Shown one piece after another: positions 28,470 through 38,143 of a stretch of 64,000 nucleotides of DNA. Under the pieces are notes generated by a model. The model made no database searches, was not told where the DNA came from, and saw only the letters and a program-made list of their open reading frames with translations. Made by a program: the position numbers and the translations under genes. The DNA is from Rhodanobacteraceae bacterium (GTDB lineage: Bacteria > Pseudomonadota > Gammaproteobacteria > Xanthomonadales > Rhodanobacteraceae), in the NCBI GenBank assembly GCA_004299555.1, contig SCQU01000005.1:28811-92810 (forward strand). The letters are read 5' to 3'. Positions within the stretch are counted from its first letter, which is position 1; each line of letters begins with the position of its first letter.

Positions 28470-29330
28470 GTGACCGTGGACGAATTGAGTGCACTAATGC
28501 GGCACTTGCGCCTGCAGACGCGGGTGTTCCACCAGTCCACGCACTGTGGACGGTGGGTGCTCGATGGCGAATACGAGCGCAAGGCGATGTTCCACCTTGT
28601 CGCCAGCGGCCGTTGCGTGATGCGCCGCGGCACCGCCGCTGGCGACGTGATCCTGCAGGCTGGCGATGCGGTGCTGTTCAACCGCCCACAGGAGCACTGC
28701 TTGATTGCCTCACTGGATGACGCGAGCGAGGCACCTACACTGCTGTTGTGCGGCTACTTCGAGTTCGGGTCGCCGCTCTCCGGGGTCTTGCTGGCCTCGC
28801 TGCCTGCGCAGTTGCTATTGCGCCGCGATCCCGTGGCGCATGACGGGACGTCGGGTGCCCCGGCGGCCTTGCTGCAACTGATCATCACCGAAGCAGAGTC
28901 AGGCGCGCCCGGTTCCGTGCTGTTGATGGACAAGCTGGCCGACGCGCTGTTCATGTACTCAGTACGGCAATGCCTGGCTGCAGGCAGCCTCAAACAGGGG
29001 CTCCTGAGCGCGATTTCCGACCCCCACCTCGGTCCCGCGCTGCTGGCCGTACACAACGATCCACAGCGGCCGTGGACGGTTGCAAGCCTCGCCGACAAGG
29101 TGCACCTGTCACGTGCGGCGTTCGCCCGCCGGTTTACCCGGTCGGTCGGCGCAACACCGATGGAATACGTCACCGGGTTGCGCATGCAAGAGGCGGCAGC
29201 AGCGTTGGTCGAACGTGGCGTCAGCGTGGCCGAAGCCGCCACCATCGCCGGCTATGCGACGGATGCGGCATTCAGCCGTGCCTTCAAACGTATCCACGGC
29301 CACCCTCCTGGGACATCACGGTCTCCGTGA
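28470..29330 (+). CDS. AraC-family transcriptional regulator (cupin_6 type)
   Basis: 286 aa. The N-terminal half is a cupin-type sensor domain (VFHQSTHCGRWVLDGEY, LQAGDAVLFNRPQEHCL) with several Cys/His residues. The C-terminal half has the two AraC helix-turn-helices: WTVASLADKVHLSRAAFARR and VSVAEAATIAGYATDAAFSR, followed by FKRIHGHPPG. Regulators of this type often sense oxidants or electrophiles. It starts with GTG at 28470, or GTG 28476 six bases later. Divergent from the CMD/EthD/DoxX/HAD cluster, its likely target. Confidence 0.92.
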   Translation: MTVDELSALMRHLRLQTRVFHQSTHCGRWVLDGEYERKAMFHLVASGRCVMRRGTAAGDVILQAGDAVLFNRPQEHCLIASLDDASEAPTLLLCGYFEFGSPLSGVLLASLPAQLLLRRDPVAHDGTSGAPAALLQLIITEAESGAPGSVLLMDKLADALFMYSVRQCLAAGSLKQGLLSAISDPHLGPALLAVHNDPQRPWTVASLADKVHLSRAAFARRFTRSVGATPMEYVTGLRMQEAAAALVERGVSVAEAATIAGYATDAAFSRAFKRIHGHPPGTSRSP

Positions 29331-29578
29331 AACACCGCTGAATCCAATCCGCGGTTTGCCTGCTCTATGCAAATGAGGACGTCGCACAGCAGCCGAACAA
29401 GTTCACGGCCACCCCCGCCCCGCAACGGGGTCGTGAATTCCGGTTCCCCTCCGGACCTGCTGTGCGCGTTCTCACTCCTCGCAGCCGGCCTGATCGCGCT
29501 GGTTGCACCACCTGGTGAACGAACGGAGCTTTCAGCGTTGAGCGATCGAGCACCCGCATCGAGATCGAGGTGAACTTT

Positions 29579-30184
29579 ATGCTGTTTCGTCCTGTCGCCG
29601 TCCATGTTGACGATACTCTTGCCACCCTCGCGAAGTGCGCCGTCAGAGAGGAAACGCCACTGACCGGTGAGGCTGCGGCGTTGACCGCGATGGTGGATTT
29701 TCGACGTGTCTGCCCTGTCACGGTCGAACCGGACCAGAAAATTGACGCGGCCCTCCAGAAAATGATCGACGCACGGGTACGCACGCTGCTGGTCATGGCC
29801 GATGAAGGCATGGTCGGGCTGATTACCTCCTACGATATTCAGGGACAAAAGCCGCTTCAGTTCTTGCGCGGGTCCGACTGCACGCACCCGGAATGCCGGC
29901 ATGAAGACATCGAGGTCGCCGACATCATGACCCCGGTCGCAGCCTTGCCGACCCTGCGATTGGAAGATGTGCGCAAAGCGCTGGTGGGCGACATCCTGCA
30001 AACCTTTCTTGAAACCCGGCAGACCCATCTGCTGGTCACGGAGCGGCCGGGCGGCCCGCACACGATGGTTCGCGGATTGATTTCGCTGGCCGAGGTCGAG
30101 CGGCGGCTTGGTGTTGCGCCGGCTGACACCTCCGCCGTCAAGATCGAATTGGAAAGCTCGATATTTGCCCGGCCCGCAACCTGA
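29579..30184 (+). CDS. Protein with two CBS domains
   Basis: 201 aa. A CBS pair (Bateman module) binds adenine nucleotides: VCPVTVEPDQKIDAALQKM with MVGLITSYDIQ, then VADIMTPVAALPTLRLEDV with MVRGLISLAEVERRLG. The start is ATG 29579, with GAGG 8 nt upstream. A GTG at 29570 is less well placed. It has no catalytic domain and may regulate an unlinked partner by energy state. Confidence 0.85.
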   Translation: MLFRPVAVHVDDTLATLAKCAVREETPLTGEAAALTAMVDFRRVCPVTVEPDQKIDAALQKMIDARVRTLLVMADEGMVGLITSYDIQGQKPLQFLRGSDCTHPECRHEDIEVADIMTPVAALPTLRLEDVRKALVGDILQTFLETRQTHLLVTERPGGPHTMVRGLISLAEVERRLGVAPADTSAVKIELESSIFARPAT

Positions 30185-30421
30185 GGCCGACCTCGCGTGC
30201 CGCATTCAACCGGTAGCGGCGCGGCGACACCACGGATGAACGATAGCCGGCAATTCGCCGGTCCGCCAAGTGGGCACTGCCACAATTGGATCGCTCCTTC
30301 GCGGCACATCTCCAACAGCGGACCGCGAGCCAAACCCCGGCGGCACCAAGTTGCTGGGCCGCGGTGAACCTGAAAATTAGATGACCGCGTGCAGGACCCG
30401 AGCATGACAGGAGCAGCGACA

Positions 30422-31636
30422 ATGCAATCAGAACGCGTGGAATTTCCCGGTCATGACGGCAGCCGATTGGCGGCCCGGCTCGACTTGCCGGCAATGACAC
30501 CGCGCGCATACGCGCTGTTCGCGCATTGCTTCACCTGCAGCAAGGACGTGCTGGCAGCCTCGCGCATCAGCACGGCGCTGAACGAACAGGGCATCGCCGT
30601 GCTGCGTTTCGACTTCACCGGGTTGGGCATGAGCGAAGGCGAATTTGCCAACACCAATTTCAGCTCCAACGTGGCCGACCTGCTGTGCGCGGCAAACTTC
30701 CTGCGTAAACGGCATGCAGCGCCGTCGCTGTTGATCGGGCATAGCCTGGGCGGCGCTGCCGTGCTGTCGGTGGCGCCGGACATCCCCGAAGTGCGTGCGG
30801 TGGCGACCCTGGGGGCTCCGGCCAAACCGCTGCATGTGGCCGATCTGTTGGGCCGTGAGGCGTTGGCCCGGCTCGATACCGAACAGGAAGTGGCGGTGTC
30901 CCTGGGTGGACGCCCGTTTCGCATCCAGCGGCAATTCCTGGAAGACCTCAAGGCGCAGCACTTGCGTGCGCGCATCGCCGCGTTGCGCTGCGCGCTGCTG
31001 GTGATGCACGCGCCAGCGGACGAGGTGGTCGGCGTCGATCAAGCGCGGCGGATTTTCGAGGCGGCGCGACATCCCAAGAGTTTCGTCGCGCTGAACGGCG
31101 CCAATCACCTGCTGACCCAACGCCGGCACGCGGCTTATGCGGCCAGGGTGATCGCCGCGTGGGTGGAACCTTACTTGCCCGAAACGGCCGCGGACGAAGC
31201 CTTGGCCGCGGGCCAGGTGCGCGTGGCCGAAAGCGGGGCCGGCCGCTACACCCAGCGGGTGCAGACGGGCCGCCATCGAATGCTCGCGGACGAGCCGACC
31301 AGCGCCGGGGGCGACGACGCCGGTCCCGGCCCGTTCGACTATCTGCTGGCGGCCCTGGGCACCTGCACCACGATGACGCTGCGCATGGTAGCCGAACGCA
31401 AGGGCTGGCAGCTGCCGCCGCTCGAGGTCACGCTGCAGCATCGCCATGTCCACGCACAAGATTGCGCAGATTGCGAATCGGCCCAGGGCAAGGTGCTCGA
31501 GATTGACCGAACGCTGCGGCTGCCGGCGTCGATCGCTCCGGCCATTCGCCAGCAACTGCTGGACATTGCCGACCGTTGCCCGGTGCATCGCGCACTGACC
31601 GGCGAGATCAAGGTGCGAACACACGCCACCGAGTGA
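30422..31636 (+). CDS. Bifunctional alpha/beta hydrolase - OsmC-family protein
   Basis: A 404-aa fusion. Residues about 1-250 are an alpha/beta hydrolase (nucleophile elbow IGHSLGGAAV, and a His in GANHLL). Residues about 265-404 are an OsmC/Ohr-like domain with TSAGGDDAGPGPFDYLLAALGTCTTMT and a second redox Cys in DRCPVHRAL, the pair that reduces organic hydroperoxides. This fusion is known in proteobacteria. The start is ATG 30422, with AGGAG 8 nt upstream. A DUF427 gene follows at 45 nt. Confidence 0.92.
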   Translation: MQSERVEFPGHDGSRLAARLDLPAMTPRAYALFAHCFTCSKDVLAASRISTALNEQGIAVLRFDFTGLGMSEGEFANTNFSSNVADLLCAANFLRKRHAAPSLLIGHSLGGAAVLSVAPDIPEVRAVATLGAPAKPLHVADLLGREALARLDTEQEVAVSLGGRPFRIQRQFLEDLKAQHLRARIAALRCALLVMHAPADEVVGVDQARRIFEAARHPKSFVALNGANHLLTQRRHAAYAARVIAAWVEPYLPETAADEALAAGQVRVAESGAGRYTQRVQTGRHRMLADEPTSAGGDDAGPGPFDYLLAALGTCTTMTLRMVAERKGWQLPPLEVTLQHRHVHAQDCADCESAQGKVLEIDRTLRLPASIAPAIRQQLLDIADRCPVHRALTGEIKVRTHATE

Positions 31637-31681
31637 AACCACCGGCACCCTTTCCCATCACTCGCAACAAAGGAGACCACC

Positions 31682-31963
31682 ATGCGCGCCATCTGGAAAG
31701 ACCAGATCATCGCCGAGAGCGATCACACCATCGTGGTCGAAGGCAATCACTATTTTCCGCCGGAGTCGCTCAAGCACGATTATGTTCGCGACAGTGACCG
31801 GCACTCGACGTGCCCGTGGAAAGGCGCAGCCAGCTATTTTGATGTCCTCGTGGATGGTGAGATCAACCCGGGGGCGGCGTGGTACTACCCCGAGCCCAAG
31901 CCGGCGGCCGCCAACATCCGCGGGTATGTCGCATTCTGGCAAGACGTGACGGTAGTGCCGTGA
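31682..31963 (+). CDS. DUF427 domain protein (copy 2)
   Basis: 93 aa, same length and layout as the copy at 16181: MRAIWKD, VVEGNHYFPPESL, CPWKGAASYFDVLV, NIRGYVAFW. It has a strong ribosome-binding site (AAAGGAG). The position behind the hydrolase-OsmC gene suggests a stress-related role, but the family function is unproved. Confidence 0.92.
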   Translation: MRAIWKDQIIAESDHTIVVEGNHYFPPESLKHDYVRDSDRHSTCPWKGAASYFDVLVDGEINPGAAWYYPEPKPAAANIRGYVAFWQDVTVVP

Positions 31964-31990
31964 AACGGCCATGAGGAGGCGCGTACCGGC

Positions 31991-33487
31991 ATGTTGAAGG
32001 CTCCGCGAAAGCGTATCGCGGCACCCGCCACACCCGGCCGGCGGCACGGCTGGGCGGGTTTGCTGCTGCTTGGTGTGGCACTGGTCGGGCTTTCCGGTTG
32101 CGCCGCGCGAACCTGGAATACCCGCATTAAACCCATCGGGGTAGAGGACCGCTACGAGTTCAAGACACGGTTCCCGCATCCACCCCGCGACACCTTCGTC
32201 GTGCTTGCCTTCTCTGGTGGTGGCACCCGCGCGGCGGCTTTCAGTTTTGGCGTGCTGGAAAAACTGCGCGATACCGTCGTTACGGTGGACGGGCAGTCAA
32301 CGCGACTGCTCGATCTGGTCGATGTGATCACCTCGGTTTCCGGCGGCAGCTATACCGCCGCGTACTACGGCTTGTTCGGCGACCGCATATTCAGCGATTT
32401 CCCTCGCCGTTTCCTTTACCGCAACTGGCAAGGCGAGTTTCTGGGCTTGCTGTGGCGCCCCGATAATCTGCTCTCGATCGCCGGCCGCCACTACAACCGC
32501 AGCGATATGGTCGCCGCGTACCTCAATCGCACGCTTTTCGACGGCAAGACCTTTGCCGACCTGTCGCCGGCGGGCCTGCCGATGGTCATCCTCAACGCCA
32601 GCGACCTCAACAACGCCACCACGTTTTCCTTCATCCAGCAGCAGTTCGACTTTCTCTGCTCGGATCTGTCGACCTATCCGGTGGCCAACGCGGTCATGGC
32701 ATCGGCTGCCGTGCCGGGACCCTTCGCGCCGATCGCGCTGCGCAATTATCCCGATTGCCCGCAGCGGCACCAGCCATGGGTCGCCCAGTCGTTGGCGCAC
32801 GACGACCTGCTGTCGCGTCGCTATGCCGTGGCGCTGGCGCTCTCGCGCTACGACGATCCGAAACAGATGCCGATCCTGCGCCTGGTCGATGGCGGTATCA
32901 CCGACAATCTCGGCGTGCGCGGCTCGATGATGAGTCCGGTGGCGCAATACGGCGACGTGCCGGACATGGCCGGCGCATTCACGCCGGAACAACTGCGCCG
33001 GGTGCGGCACGTGCTGGTCATCATCGCCAATGCGCAGGTCTATGCACCCTATCGGTGGTCGGAACAGGGGCGCGATCCGGATGTGATCGACACCTTGCGT
33101 GCCTCCTTCGATGCATCGCTTGGCATTCTCAACAACGAAACCGCAGGGCTGGCGAAGCGTGGTTTCCTGATGTGGGGCCGGCACGTCAACGCGATGCGGC
33201 CGCCGGGTGCGCCCCGGGCTGACGTGAACTTTGCCGTGCTGACCTTCAACCAGATCAGGGATGCTGCCGAGCGGCGGCGCTTCAATGCCATGCCGACCAC
33301 GTTTCACCTGCGTGCCGACCAGGTCGACGCGCTGCGCGCGCTGGCTGGCCGTCTGCTGACCCAGGCGCCGGAGTTCCAGAACTTCCTGCGTGAACTGCAC
33401 GGCGGCGAATCCGCCAGCCGACCCGGCGAAGAGGGAACTGGACGCCCCACGGAAATGACTTCACCCGCCGCGAACGCTCGTCGATGA
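31991..33487 (+). CDS. Patatin-like phospholipase, predicted lipoprotein
   Basis: 498 aa. An N-terminal signal with lipobox GLSGC (Cys36) predicts a lipid-anchored envelope protein. The patatin core has the glycine-rich oxyanion motif FSGGGTRAAAF, the catalytic Ser in ITSVSGGSYTA (GxSxG-like), and the Asp dyad VDGGITDNLG. An acyl hydrolase on envelope phospholipids is expected. A PagL-like gene follows in the same direction. Confidence 0.88.
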   Translation: MLKAPRKRIAAPATPGRRHGWAGLLLLGVALVGLSGCAARTWNTRIKPIGVEDRYEFKTRFPHPPRDTFVVLAFSGGGTRAAAFSFGVLEKLRDTVVTVDGQSTRLLDLVDVITSVSGGSYTAAYYGLFGDRIFSDFPRRFLYRNWQGEFLGLLWRPDNLLSIAGRHYNRSDMVAAYLNRTLFDGKTFADLSPAGLPMVILNASDLNNATTFSFIQQQFDFLCSDLSTYPVANAVMASAAVPGPFAPIALRNYPDCPQRHQPWVAQSLAHDDLLSRRYAVALALSRYDDPKQMPILRLVDGGITDNLGVRGSMMSPVAQYGDVPDMAGAFTPEQLRRVRHVLVIIANAQVYAPYRWSEQGRDPDVIDTLRASFDASLGILNNETAGLAKRGFLMWGRHVNAMRPPGAPRADVNFAVLTFNQIRDAAERRRFNAMPTTFHLRADQVDALRALAGRLLTQAPEFQNFLRELHGGESASRPGEEGTGRPTEMTSPAANARR

Positions 33488-33564
33488 ATCCTTTGTCGCA
33501 CTGGCTGCCTCTATGGATCAGGGAACGATGCTTTCGCTGACCGCGAACGGCGCCATAACAGCCC

Positions 33565-34113
33565 ATGAACCCGCCAACCAGCTTCAATCAATGTGCTTCG
33601 GGCAAAGCGGCCCGGCGGCGTGCAGCGCGCCATTGGCGCATACGCGCGACCATCGCGGCGACCGTTGTATGGGTGTGCCTATGGAGCGCCGCCGCGCAGG
33701 CGCGCGTCGAGGTGTCTGCTGGGCGCAGCTTCACGTCGCATCACCAGTGGACCGACGCCGGTTTCATCGAATGGGTGGGTGCAGCGCGGCCCGTGTGGAG
33801 GCTGCACTGGGCACCTGCATTCGGGCTGGGTCGTTTCAGCGCCCGCCGCAACTCCACGGACCTGCGTCTGCATCATGCGGTCTGGGTCGGCGCGGCCGGG
33901 GCCCGACTCTACTTGTGGCGACAGGCGTTCTTCGGCTCCCAGGCCGCCGCGACCGGAGGCCGGACCGACGCGCTGAGTTCACCCTACGAATTTGTCAGCA
34001 GCCTCGGTTGGCAGGGGCGTCACTGGCAGCTGCTGGTGCGGCACATCTCGAACGGCGACCTGCACAAACCCAATCACGGCGAGACCATGCTGCTGGTCGG
34101 CATGGCATTTTGA
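33565..34113 (+). CDS. PagL-like lipid A 3-O-deacylase (acyloxyacyl hydrolase family)
   Basis: 182 aa with a signal peptide (IAATVVWVCLWSAAAQA). An eight-stranded outer-membrane barrel is suggested by alternating aromatic strands and the C-terminal Phe. The end shows HISNGDLHKPNHGETM, matching the PagL catalytic His, Ser and Glu arrangement. PagL removes the 3-position acyl chain of lipid A in the outer membrane. The start is ATG 33565. The first 25 residues may be over-long. Confidence 0.8.
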   Translation: MNPPTSFNQCASGKAARRRAARHWRIRATIAATVVWVCLWSAAAQARVEVSAGRSFTSHHQWTDAGFIEWVGAARPVWRLHWAPAFGLGRFSARRNSTDLRLHHAVWVGAAGARLYLWRQAFFGSQAAATGGRTDALSSPYEFVSSLGWQGRHWQLLVRHISNGDLHKPNHGETMLLVGMAF

Positions 34114-34159
34114 TGATCCGAGGCCACTGACCATGACCCGACCGGATTGTCCTCGACGT

Positions 34160-34270
34160 TCAGCTGCGCTGGTTCCCTCTCCCTTCGGGAGGGGGTGCCC
34201 CGGCAGGGGCGGGTGAGGGTCCGCACTTGCGCGTGGTCGCCAGGCGCTGGCCGTTTGGCGCTGCGCGCCA
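34160..34270. repeat. Dispersed palindromic (REP-like) element
   Basis: ccctctcccttcgggaggggg followed by gccccggcaggggc and the dyad gcgctggccgtttggcgctgcgc lie in the 304-nt gap between the PagL-like gene and the sigma-factor gene. The gap holds no gene of its own. Confidence 0.6.
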
Positions 34271-34417
34271 CCACGGAGCTCTTGACCATGGATGGCGGTT
34301 CTCCCGGTGGGAAAAGGAAAAAACCAGCTGAAACTCAGGGACAATCAAGTGACCCGAACAACGACCATCTCGCCAGCGCACGCGCCTTCCCGCGAACCCT
34401 CCCGACCGAGCAAGCCC

Positions 34418-34927
34418 ATGTCCAACCGCACCGCACTGATTGAAGCCGCGCGCCGGGGCGACGAAGCCGCCCTGCTCCTGTTGCTGCAGGACAGCCAGCC
34501 GGATCTGCGGCGCATTGCCGCCACGCAGTGCGCTTCGGCGGCCGATGCCGACGACGCCGTGCAGGAAAGCCTGTGGTTGGTATACAAGCGCATTGGTGCG
34601 CTGCGGACGGTCAGCTCTTTTGGCGCATGGGCCTTTTCAATCGTCCGGCGTGAGTGCCAGCGCCTGATGCAGCGCATGCGCGGCCAAACCGAATTGCCGG
34701 CCGAGGATCACCGGATCTTCGCCTATTACACGACGCCGGGTTTGCGCATCGACCTGGTCACGGCCATCCAGTCGCTGCCCGAGAAATACCGCGAAGCGAT
34801 CATCCTGCGTGATTTCGAAGAATATTCGATCACCGAAATCTCCCACGCGCTGCGGCTGAGCCGTGCGGCGGTGAAAAGCCGCATCCATCGCGGCCGGCAG
34901 ATGATCCGTGAATACCTTGCGGACTGA
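34418..34927 (+). CDS. ECF-type RNA polymerase sigma factor
   Basis: 169 aa. Sigma region 2 is seen as DADDAVQESLWLVYKRI and FGAWAFSIVRRECQRLM. Region 4 is LPEKYREAIILRDFEEYSITEI and LRLSRAAVKSRIHRGRQMI. The start is ATG 34418 (MSNRTALIEAARRGDE). No anti-sigma gene is next to it. The 3' end overlaps by 20 nt the fused membrane/flavoenzyme gene that heads the arsenic cluster, so it probably controls that cluster or senses through its product. Confidence 0.92.
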   Translation: MSNRTALIEAARRGDEAALLLLLQDSQPDLRRIAATQCASAADADDAVQESLWLVYKRIGALRTVSSFGAWAFSIVRRECQRLMQRMRGQTELPAEDHRIFAYYTTPGLRIDLVTAIQSLPEKYREAIILRDFEEYSITEISHALRLSRAAVKSRIHRGRQMIREYLAD

Positions 34928-37166
34928 AACGTCTGCAGCCGCCAGGCGTCCGACCATGCGTCGGGTTGCACAGATCCTGCTGGTCGCGCTGATCGTGGCG
35001 CTGCTGGTTGTCGGCTGGCGCGACGGCGTATCGCTCCAAGCCCTGAAAAACTCGCGGGACATCCTGCTGGCGCTGAATGCCGCACGCCCGCTGGCGTTTG
35101 CGGCGGCGTTCTTTGCCCTGTATGTGATCGCGACGGCCATCTCGCTGCCCATCGCGGAGCTGATGACCGTCGCCGCCGGCGTGCTGTTCGGCCTGCTCGA
35201 AGGTACCGTGCTGGTGTCCTTTGCCTCGACCCTCGGCGCAACGCTGGCCATGCTGGGCAGCCGGTTCCTGTTCCGCGACTGGGTGCGGCGGCACGCCGGC
35301 GAGCGCCTGCGACGCATGGAACAGGGCGTGGCCCGCGATGGCGCGTTCTACCTTTTCAGCCTGCGGCTGGTGCCTGCGATTCCGTTCTTCCTGATCAACC
35401 TGCTGGCCGGGTTGATGCCGATGAAGGTGCGCACGTACTGGTGGGTAAGCCAGTTGGGCATGCTGCCCGCGACCGTGGTGTACGTGGCTGCCGGCACGCA
35501 GCTTGGGCACGTTACGTCGTTGTCCGGCCTGCTGTCACCGACGCTGATCGGCGCGTTGGTGCTGATTGCATTGCTGCCATGGCTGACGCGCGGCGGCCTT
35601 GCACTGCTGCGCCGCCGCCGCGTGTACCGCGGCTGGAAATGCCCGGCCGCGTTTGACCGCAACCTGATCGTGATTGGCGCCGGCTCGGCGGGTCTCGTCA
35701 GCGCTTACATCGCGGCCACCGTACGGGCCAAGGTGACGCTGGTCGAGGGCGAGCGCATGGGCGGTGATTGCCTCAACACCGGCTGCGTGCCTTCCAAGGC
35801 GTTGATCCGTATCGCGCGCGCCGCGCACGCGGTGCGCCAGGCGCGGTGTTTCGGAATCGAAGCATCGGCGCCGCAGGTCGATTTCGCGGCTGCGATGCAC
35901 CAGGTGCATGAAGCGATTGCTGCGGTCGCGCCGCACGATTCGGTCGAGCGCTTCCAAAAGCTCGGCGTTGACGTGCGCCGCGGCCACGCAAAAATCGTTT
36001 CACCCTGGTGCGTGGAAGTCGATGGCGAGGCGATCACCACCCGTGCCATCGTGATTGCCGCCGGCGCCGAACCCGTCGTTCCCGAGCTGCCCGGTTTACG
36101 CGGGTCCGGCTTTCTCACCTCGGACACGATCTGGAGTCTCGATGCGTTGCCGCCGCGCCTCGTGATCCTGGGCGGTGGTCCGATCGGTTGCGAACTCGCA
36201 CAAGCGTTTGCAAGGCTGGGCTCCAGGGTGACCGTGGTGCAACGCGCCGCACGCCTGTTGATGCGCGAGGATGACGAGGTGTCGGCGTTCGTCGCGGAAC
36301 GCTTGCGCACCGACGGTGTGGACGTTCGCACATCGCACGCGGCGGTTGCGGTGGAAACCGGCGCCGACGGCAAGTGGTTGCGCTGCGAGCATGCGGGCGA
36401 ATCCGTGCGCTTTGGATTCGACAAGATCCTGGTTGCCATCGGCCGCACACCGCGTACGCGGGGCTACGGACTCGAGGAACTCAAGATTCCGCTGACGCCG
36501 AAGAAAACCCTCGAAACCGACGCCTGGCTGCAAACGCTTTACCCCAACATCTACGCCTGCGGCGACGTGGCCGGTCCGTGGCAACTGACGCACGCCGGCG
36601 CGCACCAGGCCTGGTACGCAACGGTCAATGCGCTGTTCGGCGGCATCAAGCGTTTCCGCGTGGACGAGCGGGTGATGCCCGTGGTGACCTTCACCGATCC
36701 GGAAGTCGCGCGCGTTGGTTTGAACGAACGCGAAGCACAACAACGCGGCGTCGCTTATGAGGCTAGCCGTTACGATCTGGCCGAGCTCGACCGCGCGCTG
36801 GCCGAGCAATCGCCTGAAGGTTTCGTCAAGGTACTGACGGCGCCCGGCAAGGACCGGATCCTGGGCGCGACCTGCGTTGGACCGCACGCCGGTGAGTGGA
36901 GCGCCGAATTCGTGCTGGCGATGCGCCACCGCATCGGGCTCAACGGCATCCTCTCCACGGTCCACGCCTATCCGACCTTCGCCGAAGCCAACAAATACGC
37001 TGCCGGCAACTGGAAAAAGGCACACGCACCCGAGCGCATCCTGCGCTGGCTCGGGCGCTGGCAACACTGGCGACGACACGAACGGCACGCGCCGGAGACC
37101 GCGTCAGTTCGCGAGTTGCCCGTTCACGATTCACTGGACCCAGATTCGGAGAAACCCTTCACATGA
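34908..37166 (+). CDS. VTT (TVP38/TMEM64) membrane domain fused to a mercuric-reductase-like flavoenzyme
   Basis: 752 aa. Residues about 18-235 are a VTT/DedA-like membrane domain (FALYVIATAISLPIAELM, RLVPAIPFFLINLLAGL, GMLPATVVYVAAGT). Residues about 250-720 are a class-I disulfide reductase: FAD motif VIGAGSAGLVSA, redox pair GGDCLNTGC (about residues 288-293), second nucleotide motif LGGGPIGCELA, YACGDVAGP, and a C-terminal HAYPTFAEAN. No N-terminal HMA and no terminal Cys pair are present. It starts with GTG 34908 inside the sigma gene, and ends with a 4-nt overlap into arsS. The substrate is unknown. A thiol- or metalloid-linked membrane reductase is the best guess. Confidence 0.9.
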   Translation: MNTLRTETSAAARRPTMRRVAQILLVALIVALLVVGWRDGVSLQALKNSRDILLALNAARPLAFAAAFFALYVIATAISLPIAELMTVAAGVLFGLLEGTVLVSFASTLGATLAMLGSRFLFRDWVRRHAGERLRRMEQGVARDGAFYLFSLRLVPAIPFFLINLLAGLMPMKVRTYWWVSQLGMLPATVVYVAAGTQLGHVTSLSGLLSPTLIGALVLIALLPWLTRGGLALLRRRRVYRGWKCPAAFDRNLIVIGAGSAGLVSAYIAATVRAKVTLVEGERMGGDCLNTGCVPSKALIRIARAAHAVRQARCFGIEASAPQVDFAAAMHQVHEAIAAVAPHDSVERFQKLGVDVRRGHAKIVSPWCVEVDGEAITTRAIVIAAGAEPVVPELPGLRGSGFLTSDTIWSLDALPPRLVILGGGPIGCELAQAFARLGSRVTVVQRAARLLMREDDEVSAFVAERLRTDGVDVRTSHAAVAVETGADGKWLRCEHAGESVRFGFDKILVAIGRTPRTRGYGLEELKIPLTPKKTLETDAWLQTLYPNIYACGDVAGPWQLTHAGAHQAWYATVNALFGGIKRFRVDERVMPVVTFTDPEVARVGLNEREAQQRGVAYEASRYDLAELDRALAEQSPEGFVKVLTAPGKDRILGATCVGPHAGEWSAEFVLAMRHRIGLNGILSTVHAYPTFAEANKYAAGNWKKAHAPERILRWLGRWQHWRRHERHAPETASVRELPVHDSLDPDSEKPFT

Positions 37167-38143
37167 ATGCTCTTGTGGCCAACGATCGTCCATCCTTTGC
37201 CGAGACCTTGCGCACGCACGGCCTGCACCTGCCGCGTACCCGACTGGAAATCCTGCAGGTCAACGTGGGCAAGCTGTGCGACCTGGCCTGCAGCCATTGC
37301 CACGTCGAGGCGGGTCCCAACCGCACCGAGATCATGCAGGCCGCTACCGTCGCGCGCATCCTCGAATTGCTAGCCGGCGCAGCGAGCGTGCACACCGTGG
37401 ACCTCACCGGTGGCGCCCCGGAACTGAACCCGCATTTCCGCGAACTGGTGCGCGGTGCGCGGGCGCTCGGCAAGAAGGTGATCGACCGCTGCAACCTCAC
37501 CGTCCTGTTCCGGCCTGGCCAGAAGGACACGGCCGAATTCCTGGCCGTGCAAGGCGTCAACGTCGTGGCGTCCCTGCCCTGTTACAGCAAGGCCAACGTC
37601 GAGAAACAACGCGGCTTGCACGTGTTCCAGCCGTCGATTGACGCCCTGCAGATGCTTAACGCACTTGGCTACGGCCGCGCGCACTCGGGGCTGGAACTGG
37701 ATCTGGTCTACAACCCGACCGGCGCCTCGCTGCCGCCGTCACAGGCCTCGCTGGAGGCAACCTATCGGCACGAACTGGCCGAGCGCTTCGGCATCGTGTT
37801 CAATAAACTGTTCACCATCACCAACATGCCGATCAAGCGCTTCCTGCACCTGCTTGAGCGCGAGGGCCGCTACGACAGTTACATGCAAACCCTGCTGGAT
37901 GCGTTCAATCCACGCGCTGCGCTGGGTGTGATGTGCCGCAACCTGTTGTCGGTGGACTGGCGTGGAAAGTTGTACGACTGCGATTTCAATCAGGCATTGG
38001 AATTGCCGCAGGGTGGGAAGCGACGCAGCATCTGGGACATAGCAGCGCTCACCGACGTCGAACGCGATCCGATCGCGTTCGGTGATCATTGCTTTGGCTG
38101 CACCGCGGGCGCGGGCAGCTCCTGTGGAGGCTCATTGACATGA
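37163..38143 (+). CDS. arsS: Arsenosugar-biosynthesis radical SAM protein ArsS
   Basis: 326 aa. The radical SAM cluster motif CDLACSHC (Cys39, 43, 46: Cx3Cx2C) and the DLTGGAPELNPHF core identify the ArsS family. ArsS transfers the adenosyl group to dimethylarsinous acid on the way to arsenosugars. The C-terminal DUF3641 domain ends in HCFGCTAGAGSSCGG, rich in Cys. Some relatives are selenoproteins, but here cysteine codons are used. The 4-nt overlaps with both neighbours place it in one translation unit with arsM. Confidence 0.93.
   Translation: MNALVANDRPSFAETLRTHGLHLPRTRLEILQVNVGKLCDLACSHCHVEAGPNRTEIMQAATVARILELLAGAASVHTVDLTGGAPELNPHFRELVRGARALGKKVIDRCNLTVLFRPGQKDTAEFLAVQGVNVVASLPCYSKANVEKQRGLHVFQPSIDALQMLNALGYGRAHSGLELDLVYNPTGASLPPSQASLEATYRHELAERFGIVFNKLFTITNMPIKRFLHLLEREGRYDSYMQTLLDAFNPRAALGVMCRNLLSVDWRGKLYDCDFNQALELPQGGKRRSIWDIAALTDVERDPIAFGDHCFGCTAGAGSSCGGSLT

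Noticed and set aside
29252..30205. Minus-strand 317-codon frame opposite the CBS gene
   Set aside because: The CBS reading on the plus strand has clear motifs and a ribosome-binding site. The opposite frame has none.
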